Shown here in pieces: positions 8,273 through 17,120 of a stretch of 64,000 nt of DNA. The stretch spans positions 4,030,001-4,094,000 of the forward strand of contig NZ_CP129613.1 of the NCBI RefSeq assembly GCF_030486405.1. The letters are read 5' to 3'. A program made the translations under genes and the position numbers. Numbering within the stretch: position 1 is the first letter of the stretch; each line of letters begins with the position of its first letter. This DNA comes from Mycolicibacterium sp. HK-90 (GTDB lineage Bacteria; Actinomycetota; Actinomycetes; Mycobacteriales; Mycobacteriaceae). The notes under the pieces were generated by a model, which searched no databases, had not been told where the DNA came from, and saw only the letters and a list, made by a program, of their open reading frames with translations.

Positions 8273-9808
8273 GTGACCTCACGACCAGCGGTAAGAACGT
8301 TGGCGACAGTTCTGGTATTCGTGCTGGCTGCCTGTTCGACGGGCACCAGGGTGGACCTCGGCGACGAGGCGGCGGGCAATCTCATCGCCGCCATCGCGGG
8401 TGAACCCGATCAGCTCGACCCGCACCGCACCAGCGCGTACTTCTCGTTCGAGGTGTTGGAGAACGTGTTCGACACGCTCGTCGAACCCGACGAGAACCTG
8501 CAGATGCGCCCCGCGCTGGCGCGGTCGTGGGAGACCAGCCCAGACCAGCTCGTCTGGACGTTCCACCTGCGCGACGACGTGCGCTGGCATGACGGCAGCC
8601 CGTTCACCGCCGACGACGTGGTCTATTCCTACCGGCGGATCATCGACGAGAACCTCACCAACGTCGACAAATTCAGCGCCGTCAGCAGCGTCACCGCGCC
8701 GGATCGGGCGACGGTCCGGATCACCGTCCGCCAGCCGACGCCGAACCTGCTGACCAACCTCGGCGGGTTCAAGGGGATGGCGATCGTGCAGCGCGGCAAT
8801 GTCGAGAGCGGGCAGATCGCCACCCATCCGATCGGCACCGGCCCGTTCTCCTTCGCCGCACGCCGCAGCGGCGACTCGATCACCCTCAAGTCCAATCCCG
8901 GGTATTGGGGAGGCGCTCCCCCGATCTCCGGCGTGACATTCCGGTTCATCTCGGAGCCATCGACTGCGTTGTCGGCGTTGCAGGCCGGCGAGATCGACTG
9001 GACGGATTCGGTACCGCCGCAGCGGGTGGCCCAATTACGCGACGACGATTCGCTGACGTTGGCGGTCACCGCGGGCAATGACTACTGGTACCTCGCGCTC
9101 AACCAGGCCCGACCGCCGTGGAACGACCCACGGGTGCGCCAGGCCATCGCCTACGGCATCGACCGCGACGCGATCGCCGCAGCCACCAGTTACCGCACCG
9201 CCGAGGTCAATCAACTGGCGATCCCGCGGGGCAGCCCCTGGTTCACCGAGTACCACCGGTTCCGCTACGACATCCAAGAAGCCCAGACCCTTCTGGACCA
9301 GGCCGGTACCGCGCCACGGGATCTCGATCTCGACATGCTGGTCACCAGTGAGTACCCGGAGACGGTGACGGCAGCCCAGATCATCGCCGACAACCTTGCG
9401 CCCCTTGGCATCCAGGTGAACATCCGCACCGTGGACTTCGCGACATGGCTGGACGAGCAGAACACCGGACACTTCGACATGCTGATGATGGGCTGGCTGG
9501 GAAACATCGACCCGGACGATTTCTACTACGCCCAGCACCATACGAACGGGACCAGCAACGCCCAGAAGTTCTCCGACCCCGAGGTGGACCGGCTGCTCGA
9601 TGCCGGTCGCACCGAAATCGATGTCCCCCGACGAAAAGACATCTACGCCAAGGCCGCAACCAGGATCGCGGATCAAGTCAGCTACATCTACCTGTACAAC
9701 CCGTCGGTGATCCAGGCCTGGGGCAACAACCTGTCCGGGTATCAGGTGCGCCGCGACGGCGCGGTCCGGTTCCGCACCGCCGATCTGGATCGAGGTGAAA
9801 CCCGGTGA
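8273..9808 (+). CDS. Substrate-binding lipoprotein of a peptide/nickel-type ABC importer
   Basis: 511 aa. Seen: lipoprotein signal with lipobox VLAAC (Cys 21), then a family-5 solute-binding fold (GEPDQLDPHRTS, LARSWETSPD, TFHLRDDVRWHDGSPFTADDV, GTGPFSF). Known: these proteins bind oligopeptides, nickel complexes, glycosides or metallophores and deliver them to DppBC/NikBC-type permeases. GTG start with GGAGA upstream. Its stop overlaps the first permease start (GTGA), the first of several coupled junctions. The ligand cannot be read from sequence; the linked Cys-rich protein makes a metal-linked ligand worth considering. Confidence 0.93.
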   Translation: MTSRPAVRTLATVLVFVLAACSTGTRVDLGDEAAGNLIAAIAGEPDQLDPHRTSAYFSFEVLENVFDTLVEPDENLQMRPALARSWETSPDQLVWTFHLRDDVRWHDGSPFTADDVVYSYRRIIDENLTNVDKFSAVSSVTAPDRATVRITVRQPTPNLLTNLGGFKGMAIVQRGNVESGQIATHPIGTGPFSFAARRSGDSITLKSNPGYWGGAPPISGVTFRFISEPSTALSALQAGEIDWTDSVPPQRVAQLRDDDSLTLAVTAGNDYWYLALNQARPPWNDPRVRQAIAYGIDRDAIAAATSYRTAEVNQLAIPRGSPWFTEYHRFRYDIQEAQTLLDQAGTAPRDLDLDMLVTSEYPETVTAAQIIADNLAPLGIQVNIRTVDFATWLDEQNTGHFDMLMMGWLGNIDPDDFYYAQHHTNGTSNAQKFSDPEVDRLLDAGRTEIDVPRRKDIYAKAATRIADQVSYIYLYNPSVIQAWGNNLSGYQVRRDGAVRFRTADLDRGETR

Positions 9809-10791
9809 CCCAAAGGGCTGTGAGCACGTTTCGTACGAACCATCCGATCGTGGAGTTCCTGGCCCGGCGGCTGCTGTACTCGGCGGTGGTGCTGATCGGG
9901 GTGCTGGTGGTGGTGTTCGCCCTGGTTCACCTGGTGCCGGGCGACCCGGTCCGGATCGCCTTGGGCACCCGCTACACCCCGCAGGCCTACGACGCGCTGC
10001 GCACGGCCAGCGGGATGGACCGGCCTATCGTCGAGCAGTTCTTCTCCTATCTCGGGTCGGCGCTGACCGGCGATCTCGGGGTGAGTTTCCGCAACGGCGA
10101 CCCGGTCACCGTCACGCTGCTCGACCGGCTGCCGGCGACGTTGTCTCTCGGTGTGGTGGGCATTCTCATCGCGCTGGTGATCGCGCTGCCCGCCGGGATC
10201 TTCGCGGCGCTGCGCGAGGGGCGGGTCAGCGATGCGATCGTGCGGGTTGCCAGCCAGTTCGGGGTATCGGTGCCCGATTTCTGGTTGGGCATCCTGCTGA
10301 TCGGGCTGTTCGCCTCGACGCTCGGCTGGTTGCCGACATCCGGATACCGCCCGCTGCTGACGGATCCGGGTGGCTGGCTGCGCCACATCGTCCTGCCCGG
10401 TCTCACCGTCGGGTTGGTGGCCGCCGCGATCATGACCCGCTATGTGCGCTCGGCCGTGCTGGAGGTCGCCGCCATGGGCTATGTCCGCACCGCACGGTCG
10501 AAGGGGTTGGCACCACCGGTGGTGACCTTCCGCCACATCGTGCGTAACGCGCTGCTGCCGGTGCTGACCATCACCGGGATTCAGCTGGCCACCATCCTGG
10601 GCGGAGTCATCGTGGTGGAGGTGGTGTTCGCCTGGCCAGGCCTCGGCCGGTTGGTGTTCAATTCCGTTGCCGCACGCGACTATCCGGTGATCCAAGGCGC
10701 CGTGCTACTGATCGCGGTGCTGTTCTTGCTGATCAACCTGCTGGTGGATGTGCTGTACGCGATCGTCGACCCGAGGATCCGGCTGTCATGA
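9805..10791 (+). CDS. DppB-type ABC transporter permease
   Basis: 328 aa. Seen: N-terminal membrane helix followed by the OppB/DppB pattern (HLVPGDPVRIALG), several further membrane segments, the EAA-type cytoplasmic loop (YVRTARSKGL) that contacts the ATPase, and the C-terminal DVLYAIVDPRIRLS signature. GTG start overlaps the upstream stop by 4 bp, and its own stop overlaps the next ATG by 4 bp. Forms the membrane channel with the DppC-type partner. Confidence 0.95.
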   Translation: MTQRAVSTFRTNHPIVEFLARRLLYSAVVLIGVLVVVFALVHLVPGDPVRIALGTRYTPQAYDALRTASGMDRPIVEQFFSYLGSALTGDLGVSFRNGDPVTVTLLDRLPATLSLGVVGILIALVIALPAGIFAALREGRVSDAIVRVASQFGVSVPDFWLGILLIGLFASTLGWLPTSGYRPLLTDPGGWLRHIVLPGLTVGLVAAAIMTRYVRSAVLEVAAMGYVRTARSKGLAPPVVTFRHIVRNALLPVLTITGIQLATILGGVIVVEVVFAWPGLGRLVFNSVAARDYPVIQGAVLLIAVLFLLINLLVDVLYAIVDPRIRLS

Positions 10792-11669
10792 CCACCACCC
10801 AGGATTCCCGGGTCGCATCGTGGCGGCTGTTGTTGTCCAACCCGGTGACGGCGGTCAGCGCCGCGGTGCTGCTGGCGGTGCTGGTCGTCGCGGTGGCCGC
10901 GGCATGGATCGCCCCGTACGGCGTCAACGACATCGACGTGCCCAGCGCGCTGCAGGGTCCGAGCACTGCGCACTGGTTCGGCACCGATGAGCTTGGCCGC
11001 GACGTGTTCTCGCGCGTGCTGGTGGCCATCGCGGCCTCGCTCCGGGTCGCGGTGGTCTCGGTGGCGCTGGCCGCGGTGGTCGGGGTGCTGATCGGCGTGC
11101 TGGCCGGCTACCGGGGCGGCTGGATCGACAACGTGGTGATGCGCGTCGTCGACGTGATGTTCGCCTTCCCGGTGCTTCTGCTGGCGCTGGCGATCGTCGC
11201 GGTGCTCGGCCCCGGCATCACCACCACGATGCTGGCCATCGGCATCGTCTACATCCCGATCTTCGCGCGGGTGGCCCGGGCATCGGCAATGGGTGTGCGG
11301 GTGGAGCCGTTCGTCGCGGTGTCGCGGAGCATGGGAACCGGCGACGGCTACATCCTGGTCCGGCACATCCTGCCGAACATCACTGGGCCCTTGGTGGTTC
11401 AGCTGTCGCTGTCGCTGGCGTTCGCGATCCTGGCCGAGGCCGCGTTGTCGTTCCTGGGGTTGGGGATCCAGCCACCGGAACCGTCGCTGGGCCGGATGAT
11501 CTTCGACGCCCAGGGCTTCGTCACCCTGGCCTGGTGGATGGCGGTGTTCCCGGGCGCGGCGATCTTCGTGATGGTGTTGGCGTTCAACCTGTTCGGTGAC
11601 GGGCTGCGCGATGTGCTCGACCCCAAGCAGCGGACCTCGATCGAGGCCAGAAGGGCGGGACGGCGATGA
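10788..11669 (+). CDS. DppC-type ABC transporter permease
   Basis: 293 aa. Seen: OppC N-terminal helix, the HWFGTDELGRDVFSRVL motif, five or more membrane segments, and the EAA loop (VSRSMGTGDGYILVRHILPN). ATGA overlaps at both ends. Heterodimer partner of the DppB-type subunit. Confidence 0.95.
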   Translation: MTTTQDSRVASWRLLLSNPVTAVSAAVLLAVLVVAVAAAWIAPYGVNDIDVPSALQGPSTAHWFGTDELGRDVFSRVLVAIAASLRVAVVSVALAAVVGVLIGVLAGYRGGWIDNVVMRVVDVMFAFPVLLLALAIVAVLGPGITTTMLAIGIVYIPIFARVARASAMGVRVEPFVAVSRSMGTGDGYILVRHILPNITGPLVVQLSLSLAFAILAEAALSFLGLGIQPPEPSLGRMIFDAQGFVTLAWWMAVFPGAAIFVMVLAFNLFGDGLRDVLDPKQRTSIEARRAGRR

Positions 11670-13231
11670 CCTCACCGGTGCTGAAAGTCGGAGATCTGCG
11701 GGTGCGGATCGGCCGCCGCGAGATCGTGCGCGGTGTGTCGTTCGAGGTGCACCGCGAGCAGACGGTCGGCATCGTCGGTGAGTCCGGTTCGGGCAAGTCG
11801 ATGACCGTGCTGGCTGCCACCGGCCTGCTCGATGCGCCGGGCGCGGTGGTCACCGGTACCAGCACCCTGGCCGGTGATTCCCAGCTGATCGGGGCCTCGG
11901 CCCGGGCACTGCGCGCGGTGCACGGCAGTCGGATCGGATTCGTGTTCCAGGATCCGGGAACGTCGCTGAATCCACTGCTCACCCTGGAACGGCAGATCAC
12001 CGAAACCCTTGAGGCACACCGCAAGATGACCCGGCGGCAGGCCCGCGGACGCGCGGGCGAGCTGCTCGAGGCGGTCGGGCTCTCCCCCGACCGGCTCGAC
12101 GCGTATCCGCATCAGCTGTCCGGCGGGCAGCGCCAGCGGGTGATGATCGCCATCGCCCTGGCCTGCGACCCCGAACTGCTCATCGCCGACGAACCGACGA
12201 CGGCTCTGGATGTCACCACCCAGGCGCAGATCATCGACCTCATCGGCGATCTGCAACGGGATTTCGGCACCGCGGTGGTGTGGATCAGTCACGACCTCGG
12301 GGTGATCGGTCAGGTGGCCGACGAGGTGACGGTGCTTCGCGAGGGCGAGGTTGTCGAGCAGGCACCGATCCTTGAGGTCTTCGACCATCCGCAGCACCCG
12401 TATACCCGCGAACTGCTGGCAGCGCGCCCACTGGTGGACGGACCGGGGCCCGATCCCGCTCCCGCCGAAGCACCGGTTCTGTTGCGGGTCAACGGACTCG
12501 ACGTGCGATACGGCGCGGTCCGCGCGGTCGAGGACGTCTCGTTCGAACTCCGCCGGGCGACAACGCTCGGGATCGTCGGGGAATCCGGCTCGGGCAAGTC
12601 GACCGTGGCGGCCGCCCTCACCGGACTCGCCGAGCCGTCCTCGGGTACGGCGACGCTGGCGTCCGACGATGTGTTCGGCGGCGGGCGCGACCTGCGCCGG
12701 CGGATCAGCCTGGTGTTCCAGGACCCGTTCTCCTCACTGAACCCACGGGCCCGGGTCGGTGCCGCGATCGGCGAGCCGCTGCGGGTGCACCGGCTGTCCG
12801 TCGGCCGCCGGGCCCGAGCCGAGCGGGTGGCGCGATTACTCGAGCTCGTGGGTCTGCCAGTAGATTTCGCATCGCGCTATCCGCACGAGCTGTCCGGCGG
12901 GCAACGGCAGCGGGTCAGTATCGCCCGCGCGCTGGCCACCGAGCCCGACGTGCTGATCCTGGATGAGTCGACGGCGTCGCTGGACGTGTCGGTGCAGGCG
13001 CGGGTGCTGGACCTGTTGTCGGAGCTGCAGCGCGAGCTGGGCCTGACCTACCTGTTCATCGCGCACGACCTGGCCGTGGTGCACCGGATGTGCCACGACG
13101 TACTGGTGATGCGGGCCGGCGAGGTCGTCGAGTACGGCCCGGCCGCCGAGTTGTTCGCCGCGCCCCAACACGAGTACACCCGGACACTGCTGGCCGCGGT
13201 TCCGCCGGCGGCGCCGCGTGAGAAGGTGTGA
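11666..13231 (+). CDS. Double ABC ATPase (DppD-DppF fusion)
   Basis: 521 aa, two complete nucleotide-binding domains in one chain. Seen: two Walker A sites (GESGSGKS, about residues 38 and 308), two signature motifs (LSGGQRQRV), two Walker B segments (LLIADEP and VLILDES), each with a downstream H-loop. Known: fused OppD/F ATPases are common in actinobacterial Dpp/Opp/Nik systems and power uptake. ATGA overlap with the permease. Completes the transporter. Confidence 0.95.
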   Translation: MTSPVLKVGDLRVRIGRREIVRGVSFEVHREQTVGIVGESGSGKSMTVLAATGLLDAPGAVVTGTSTLAGDSQLIGASARALRAVHGSRIGFVFQDPGTSLNPLLTLERQITETLEAHRKMTRRQARGRAGELLEAVGLSPDRLDAYPHQLSGGQRQRVMIAIALACDPELLIADEPTTALDVTTQAQIIDLIGDLQRDFGTAVVWISHDLGVIGQVADEVTVLREGEVVEQAPILEVFDHPQHPYTRELLAARPLVDGPGPDPAPAEAPVLLRVNGLDVRYGAVRAVEDVSFELRRATTLGIVGESGSGKSTVAAALTGLAEPSSGTATLASDDVFGGGRDLRRRISLVFQDPFSSLNPRARVGAAIGEPLRVHRLSVGRRARAERVARLLELVGLPVDFASRYPHELSGGQRQRVSIARALATEPDVLILDESTASLDVSVQARVLDLLSELQRELGLTYLFIAHDLAVVHRMCHDVLVMRAGEVVEYGPAAELFAAPQHEYTRTLLAAVPPAAPREKV

Positions 13232-13234
13232 GCC

Positions 13235-13975
13235 ATGACTGCTCTGGATGGAAAGGTCGCGTTGGTCACCGGTGCCTCATCGGGTCTCGGCGCGGCGGTC
13301 GCCCAACTGTTCGCCGCCCGCGGTGCCTCGGTGTTCGGCGTCGCCCGCGACGCGGAACGGATGGCGACCGTGTTCGAGGACGTCCCGGGCGGGGCATACG
13401 CCTCCGTGGACGTCTCCTCCTCGGAGGCCTGCCGCGACGCGGTGACGCAATGCGTCGAGAAGTTCGGCCGGCTCGATGCGCTGATCAACGTCGCAGGTTT
13501 TCACCAGATGCGCCACACCGTGTCGGTGACCGACGAGGACTGGGACAAGGATCTCGCGGTCAATCTCAACGGGCCTTTCTTCCTGTGCCGGGCTGCCCTG
13601 CCGCATCTGCTGGAGACCGGCGGCAACATCGTCAACGTCGCGTCCATCGCCGGCATCGAAGGTGAGGTGTACTCCGCGGGTTACTGTGCGGCCAAGCACG
13701 GGCTGGTCGGCCTCACCCGCGCCCTGGCCATCGAGTTCACCTCGGAGCGCCTTCGCGTCAACGCGGTGTGCCCGGGCGGCATGCTCACACCGCAGACCAC
13801 CGAGTTCGCCGCGCCGGAGAACGCGGATTGGAATCTGATCATGAGGATCGCCGCCCCGCGCGGAATGATGGACGTCGCCGATGTCGCCAAGACCATCGCG
13901 TTCCTGGCCAGCGACGATGCCGCCGCGGTGCACGGCGCGGTCTACATCGTCGATGCGGGGAAGACGGCGGGATGA
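13235..13975 (+). CDS. Short-chain dehydrogenase/reductase in the transporter operon
   Basis: 246 aa. Seen: TGASSGLG cofactor loop, N-V-A-G variant of the NNAG motif, catalytic YCAAKHG, C-terminal DAGKTAG. It begins 3 bp after the ATPase stop and its stop overlaps the next ATG (ATGA), so it is translationally coupled to the transporter and to the Cys-rich protein. Inference: it oxidises or reduces something brought in by, or made alongside, the transporter; substrate unknown. Confidence 0.9.
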   Translation: MTALDGKVALVTGASSGLGAAVAQLFAARGASVFGVARDAERMATVFEDVPGGAYASVDVSSSEACRDAVTQCVEKFGRLDALINVAGFHQMRHTVSVTDEDWDKDLAVNLNGPFFLCRAALPHLLETGGNIVNVASIAGIEGEVYSAGYCAAKHGLVGLTRALAIEFTSERLRVNAVCPGGMLTPQTTEFAAPENADWNLIMRIAAPRGMMDVADVAKTIAFLASDDAAAVHGAVYIVDAGKTAG

Positions 13976-14352
13976 GCCCCGGCACTCTCACCCGCCCGTC
14001 GGAGCACAGCGTCGCGATCGCGGGATCGGTGGCGACGGCATCCAGCGCTGCCGTCGCCGGATCGGTCGCCACGGCATCCAGCGCCGCCGTGGCCGGATCG
14101 GCCGCCACTGTCTCCAGCGCGGCCGTGGCGGGCTCGGTGGCCACCGCAAGCAGCGCGGCGGTGGTCGGAAGTGCGCTCACCACACTGTCATTCGCGATGC
14201 TGGCCTGTCTGGCCTGCATCGGGTGTTTCGCGTGCGTGCGGTGTGTCGGATGCCTCGGGTGTGCCCGCTGCCGCGATTGTGTCGGATGCGTGGGCTGCTA
14301 CAACTGCTCGGGCCTGCGCAACGCCCGCGGTCTGCGCAACGTCCACATGTGA
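13972..14352 (+). CDS. Repeat-containing protein with twelve Cys at exact three-residue period
   Basis: 126 aa; family not recognised. Seen: residues 15-62 are four 12-residue repeats (consensus AVAGSVATASSA), then a short apolar stretch (about 63-78), then residues 79-112 in which every third residue is Cys (12 Cys: 79, 82, 85 ... 112), with pairs such as CIGCFACVRC and CVGCVGCYNC, then the tail GLRNARGLRNVH. The ATG overlaps the SDR stop by 4 bp, so it is expressed with the transporter operon. No signal peptide is clear. A strict Cx2C ladder suggests metal or cluster binding, or a ladder-like fold with stacked cysteines; a modified-peptide precursor is also possible. No function is assigned. 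Confidence 0.72.
   Translation: MSPGTLTRPSEHSVAIAGSVATASSAAVAGSVATASSAAVAGSAATVSSAAVAGSVATASSAAVVGSALTTLSFAMLACLACIGCFACVRCVGCLGCARCRDCVGCVGCYNCSGLRNARGLRNVHM
14014..14157 (+). repeat. Four tandem 36-bp repeats inside the Cys-rich protein gene
   Basis: Units start at 14014, 14050, 14086 and 14122, each 36 bp and in frame, encoding AVAGSVATASSA or a close variant. A fifth degenerate unit follows. Divergence between units is partly at third codon positions, so the peptide repeat is kept more strictly than the DNA. Confidence 0.85.
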
Positions 14353-14434
14353 ATCTTCGCCCCGAACGGTTCCCACCGCGCCCCGTCGCGCGCACGATAG
14401 GAGTGTCCGCCGGGTACGGCGAAGGGAGCGGACG

Positions 14435-14674
14435 ATGAAAGCCCACGTCGGCGATTTCCTGGTGGTCAAGGGAACCACCACCGAGCAGCACGAACAGCAT
14501 GCCGAGATCCTCGAGGTACGCAACGAGGACGGATCCCCACCGTATGTGGTGCGGTGGCTGGTCACCGGCCACGAGGCCACGGTCTATCCCGGCCCGGATG
14601 CGGTGGTGGTCTCGGCCGCCGAGCACTCCCGGGCCGCCGAGCGAGCGGCCGCCCGGTCGGACCGCCCGCACTAG
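14435..14674 (+). CDS. DUF1918 protein
   Basis: 79 aa. Seen: MKAHVGDFLVVKG at the N-terminus and DGSPPYVVRW, GHEATVYPGPDA, characteristic of the small DUF1918 proteins widespread in mycobacteria. The fold resembles a small SH3-like barrel; function unknown. Preceded by GGGAGCG. Its last 4 bp overlap the convergent GH183-family gene. Confidence 0.88.
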   Translation: MKAHVGDFLVVKGTTTEQHEQHAEILEVRNEDGSPPYVVRWLVTGHEATVYPGPDAVVVSAAEHSRAAERAAARSDRPH

Positions 14675-15975
14675 CCGGTGCCGAGCGAGGTCCGCATCAG
14701 CATGACGCTGTAGTCCGACCAGCGCGACAGCGTGAAGTACAGGTCGCCGCCGCTCGACCACGGATGGATGTAGGGCGCGTAGATGCCGCCGGGTATCGCC
14801 GTCGAACTGACGATGGTCTTGGCCTGACTCCACGGCCCCTCGGGTTTGTCGGCGGTCCGCATCACCACCGCCGACAGCGTGTTGGTGTAGAGCATGACGA
14901 ACTTCTTCAGGTGGTCGTTCCACGCCACCGACATCTCGCTGCCCGGTGCCCACACCACCTGCACGGCCAGGAACGGGAAGCCCTTGAGCCAGCCGAACGG
15001 CGTGTAGTACTCGTAGGCCGACTTGTCGGCGACAGCGCTCTCCACCACCCGGTACAGGAACGGCATGCCGCCGCGACCGGCCCCGGTGCCATAGGCGTAC
15101 ACGTAGCCGCCGGACCGCACGTAGGCCGCCATCTGAAAGTTCTGGTCGCCCCAGCTGAACGCCACGCCGGGCACGGTGTTGAACCAGCTCGGCCGGATGC
15201 TGGTGGCCGGAACCCGCCATGTCTCGCCGTTGTCGGTGGATACCGCGACCGCCGAGAAGTTCGTCGACCACTGGCCGGCCGAACCCCATTGGCTGACCGA
15301 CATGAAGTTGACGTATTGCGTTGTCCCGACCGCTATCCCGGCAGTCGGGATGATGGTGACCTCCGTCGCGGCCAGACGCAGGCTCTGGATCACCTGGCGG
15401 GAGAAGTTGGGCCGGGCGGCATCCACCGGCGATCCGGCGTAGATGTTGCCGGGCACCGGGTTCGGTATCGCCATGCCGTCGGCCAGGTTGCGGTCGGCAC
15501 TGCGGAACAGGGTGTTCTTACGCCATTCCTGGTCGGGGACACTGCAATTGCCGAAGGTGTCGCCGAATGCGATGAGCACCTGGTTGTTGGCACCGGCTTG
15601 GCCGTTGTCCCAGACGATCCCGAGGTCGGCGCCGGAGATGCCGAAGCGCGAGTAGCTGTCGGTGTTGGGTCCGGTGATCCAGTCGACCTGGGTGGCCGCC
15701 GATGCCGCCGGCGCGGCCGCCGCGCGGGCCGCGGTGTTCGGCGCGACGGCGGTGTCCTTGGCCGCCTCCGGGGTGGCCGCGGTACTGACCGGTTTGCGGC
15801 CGATGGGCAGGTGCAGGACCGGCAGCTGCGGTCGCGTCGGCGTGGCCGAGCGTGCCGAGACACCCGTCGGGACCGAGCAGGGATCGGCCGCCGCGGTCGG
15901 AACATCGAGCGGGGCGACCGCCAGCACGACGGCGCAGACAGACGTCAGAGTCATCAGGCGACGGAGAGCCGGCAT
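14671..15975 (-). CDS. Secreted DUF4185 / GH183-family protein (predicted endo-D-arabinanase)
   Basis: 434 aa. Seen: Sec signal peptide (hydrophobic core then AAADP, cleavage near residue 31), a linker rich in Ala/Pro, then the DUF4185 domain from about residue 100 (GPNTDSYSRFGISGADLGIV, IAFGDTFGNC, PSWFNTVPGVAF, MSVAWNDHLKKFVMLYTN, YAPYIHPWSS). Known: DUF4185 is CAZy GH183, acting on D-arabinan of the mycobacterial wall. Secretion puts it where arabinogalactan and LAM are. It is a clear paralogue of the leaderless protein at 6520-7590. Confidence 0.82.
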   Translation of the reverse strand: MPALRRLMTLTSVCAVVLAVAPLDVPTAAADPCSVPTGVSARSATPTRPQLPVLHLPIGRKPVSTAATPEAAKDTAVAPNTAARAAAAPAASAATQVDWITGPNTDSYSRFGISGADLGIVWDNGQAGANNQVLIAFGDTFGNCSVPDQEWRKNTLFRSADRNLADGMAIPNPVPGNIYAGSPVDAARPNFSRQVIQSLRLAATEVTIIPTAGIAVGTTQYVNFMSVSQWGSAGQWSTNFSAVAVSTDNGETWRVPATSIRPSWFNTVPGVAFSWGDQNFQMAAYVRSGGYVYAYGTGAGRGGMPFLYRVVESAVADKSAYEYYTPFGWLKGFPFLAVQVVWAPGSEMSVAWNDHLKKFVMLYTNTLSAVVMRTADKPEGPWSQAKTIVSSTAIPGGIYAPYIHPWSSGGDLYFTLSRWSDYSVMLMRTSLGTG

Positions 15976-16156
15976 GACGCACCTTTCGGGCTGACGCGGA
16001 AACGGATCGGCGCTGTGCCCCCGGAGCGCATTTCACTGTGACAATAGTTGCCACAGAGGCAATTGGGGTTTTGCCAGCAACGATCGCGATCGATCCGTTA
16101 CCGCGTCGAGACACCGGGGAGGCGCGCCCGCGCCTTCGGTGCGTCAGGGACCGCCG

Positions 16157-16981
16157 CTAGCCGCCCGGCACCACCAGGACCGGCCGGAAGGTGCGCTGCA
16201 ACGTCGCCGACGCCACGCTGCCCAGGAGTATTTTCTTGAGCGCCGAACGCCCTCGCGACCCGACCACCAAGACACCGGCACGCTGCTCGTCAGCAAATGC
16301 CACCAGCGCGTCGGCGGTGGCCCCGGCGCCGGAGCCACGGAATCGGCGCACGCGATGTGCGGCCTCGGCCTCGGCATCGGCGGTGTCACCGTCGTCGACC
16401 GCGACCGAGATCACCTCACGGTCGGGGAACAACGCGCGAGCCGCGGCCAGTGCCCGCTCGGCGCCGTCCGAGCCGTCGACACCGACCACGACCGGGCCGT
16501 CGGCCACCGCCTCGTACTCGGCAGAGACCATGTGCTGCGACACCACCAGCACGGCGCGGGGCGCGTGGTGCACCACGAGATCCGACACGCTGCCCAGCTT
16601 CGAATCGGTGGCGCCGATACCGCGGGCACCGACGATCAACACGTCGGGCTCAAGCTGTTCGGCGACCTGCGCCAACCCCAGACCCTCGCCGGCCCAGGTC
16701 CGTTTGACGAGCGCCTCGGGCTGCCACCCGGCGGCTCGCGCCAGGGTGACCCCGATGTCGACCAACCGGGCGGCCTCACCTTCGCTCTCGCTGTCCACGA
16801 GATCGATCAACTCGTCGACGTTGCGGGCCGAATGCCGCAGCCGGGCCCGCAGGCCCTTGCTGCCGAATGGCGGGGTGCACAGATACACGACGACCGCATC
16901 GGCCCCCGGGAACAGGGCGGCGCCGCTGCCGATCGCCGCATTGGCCGCCAGCGACCCGTCGTAGCCGAGCACAACCTTCAT
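16157..16981 (-). CDS. Tandem universal stress protein
   Basis: 274 aa, two USP domains. Seen: each domain starts with a VVLGYDGS / VVVGVDGS strand and ends with an ATP-binding loop (GARGIGATDSKLGSVSD and GSRGRSALKKILLGSVAS). Known: tandem USPs such as Rv2623 are ATP-binding members of the dormancy regulon and modulate growth. Start chosen at ATG 16981 after AAGGGGAAG, directly before the first beta strand. A DosR-like box lies about 31-50 bp upstream. Monocistronic by layout. Confidence 0.9.
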   Translation of the reverse strand: MKVVLGYDGSLAANAAIGSGAALFPGADAVVVYLCTPPFGSKGLRARLRHSARNVDELIDLVDSESEGEAARLVDIGVTLARAAGWQPEALVKRTWAGEGLGLAQVAEQLEPDVLIVGARGIGATDSKLGSVSDLVVHHAPRAVLVVSQHMVSAEYEAVADGPVVVGVDGSDGAERALAAARALFPDREVISVAVDDGDTADAEAEAAHRVRRFRGSGAGATADALVAFADEQRAGVLVVGSRGRSALKKILLGSVASATLQRTFRPVLVVPGG

Positions 16982-17011
16982 CTGCTTCCCCTTATCCATT
17001 CGTGCGTGCGA

Positions 17012-17031
17012 TTCCAGACTAAAGGGCCGGT
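17012..17031 (-). promoter_or_regulatory. DosR-like box upstream of the universal stress protein gene
   Basis: Read on the minus strand the 20 bases are ACCGGCCCTTTAGTCTGGAA. Against the DosR consensus TTSGGGACTWWAGTCCCSAA I count 14 of 20 matches, with the central CTTTAGTC intact. It sits about 40 bp from the USP start codon, where DosR boxes usually lie, and tandem USPs are typical DosR targets. Weak half-site ends keep confidence moderate. Confidence 0.42.
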
Positions 17032-17120
17032 CGCGGTGCCCGGCATCTTCGCGCACCGAACGGGAAACAGGTAGCCGGCTACCCTATCGGCCGCGTGTCC
17101 CCGCGGCGGACGCTTCGAGC

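Noticed and set aside
14014-14157. CRISPR-like array
   Set aside because: Units are contiguous 36-bp in-frame repeats without spacers, inside a coding gene.
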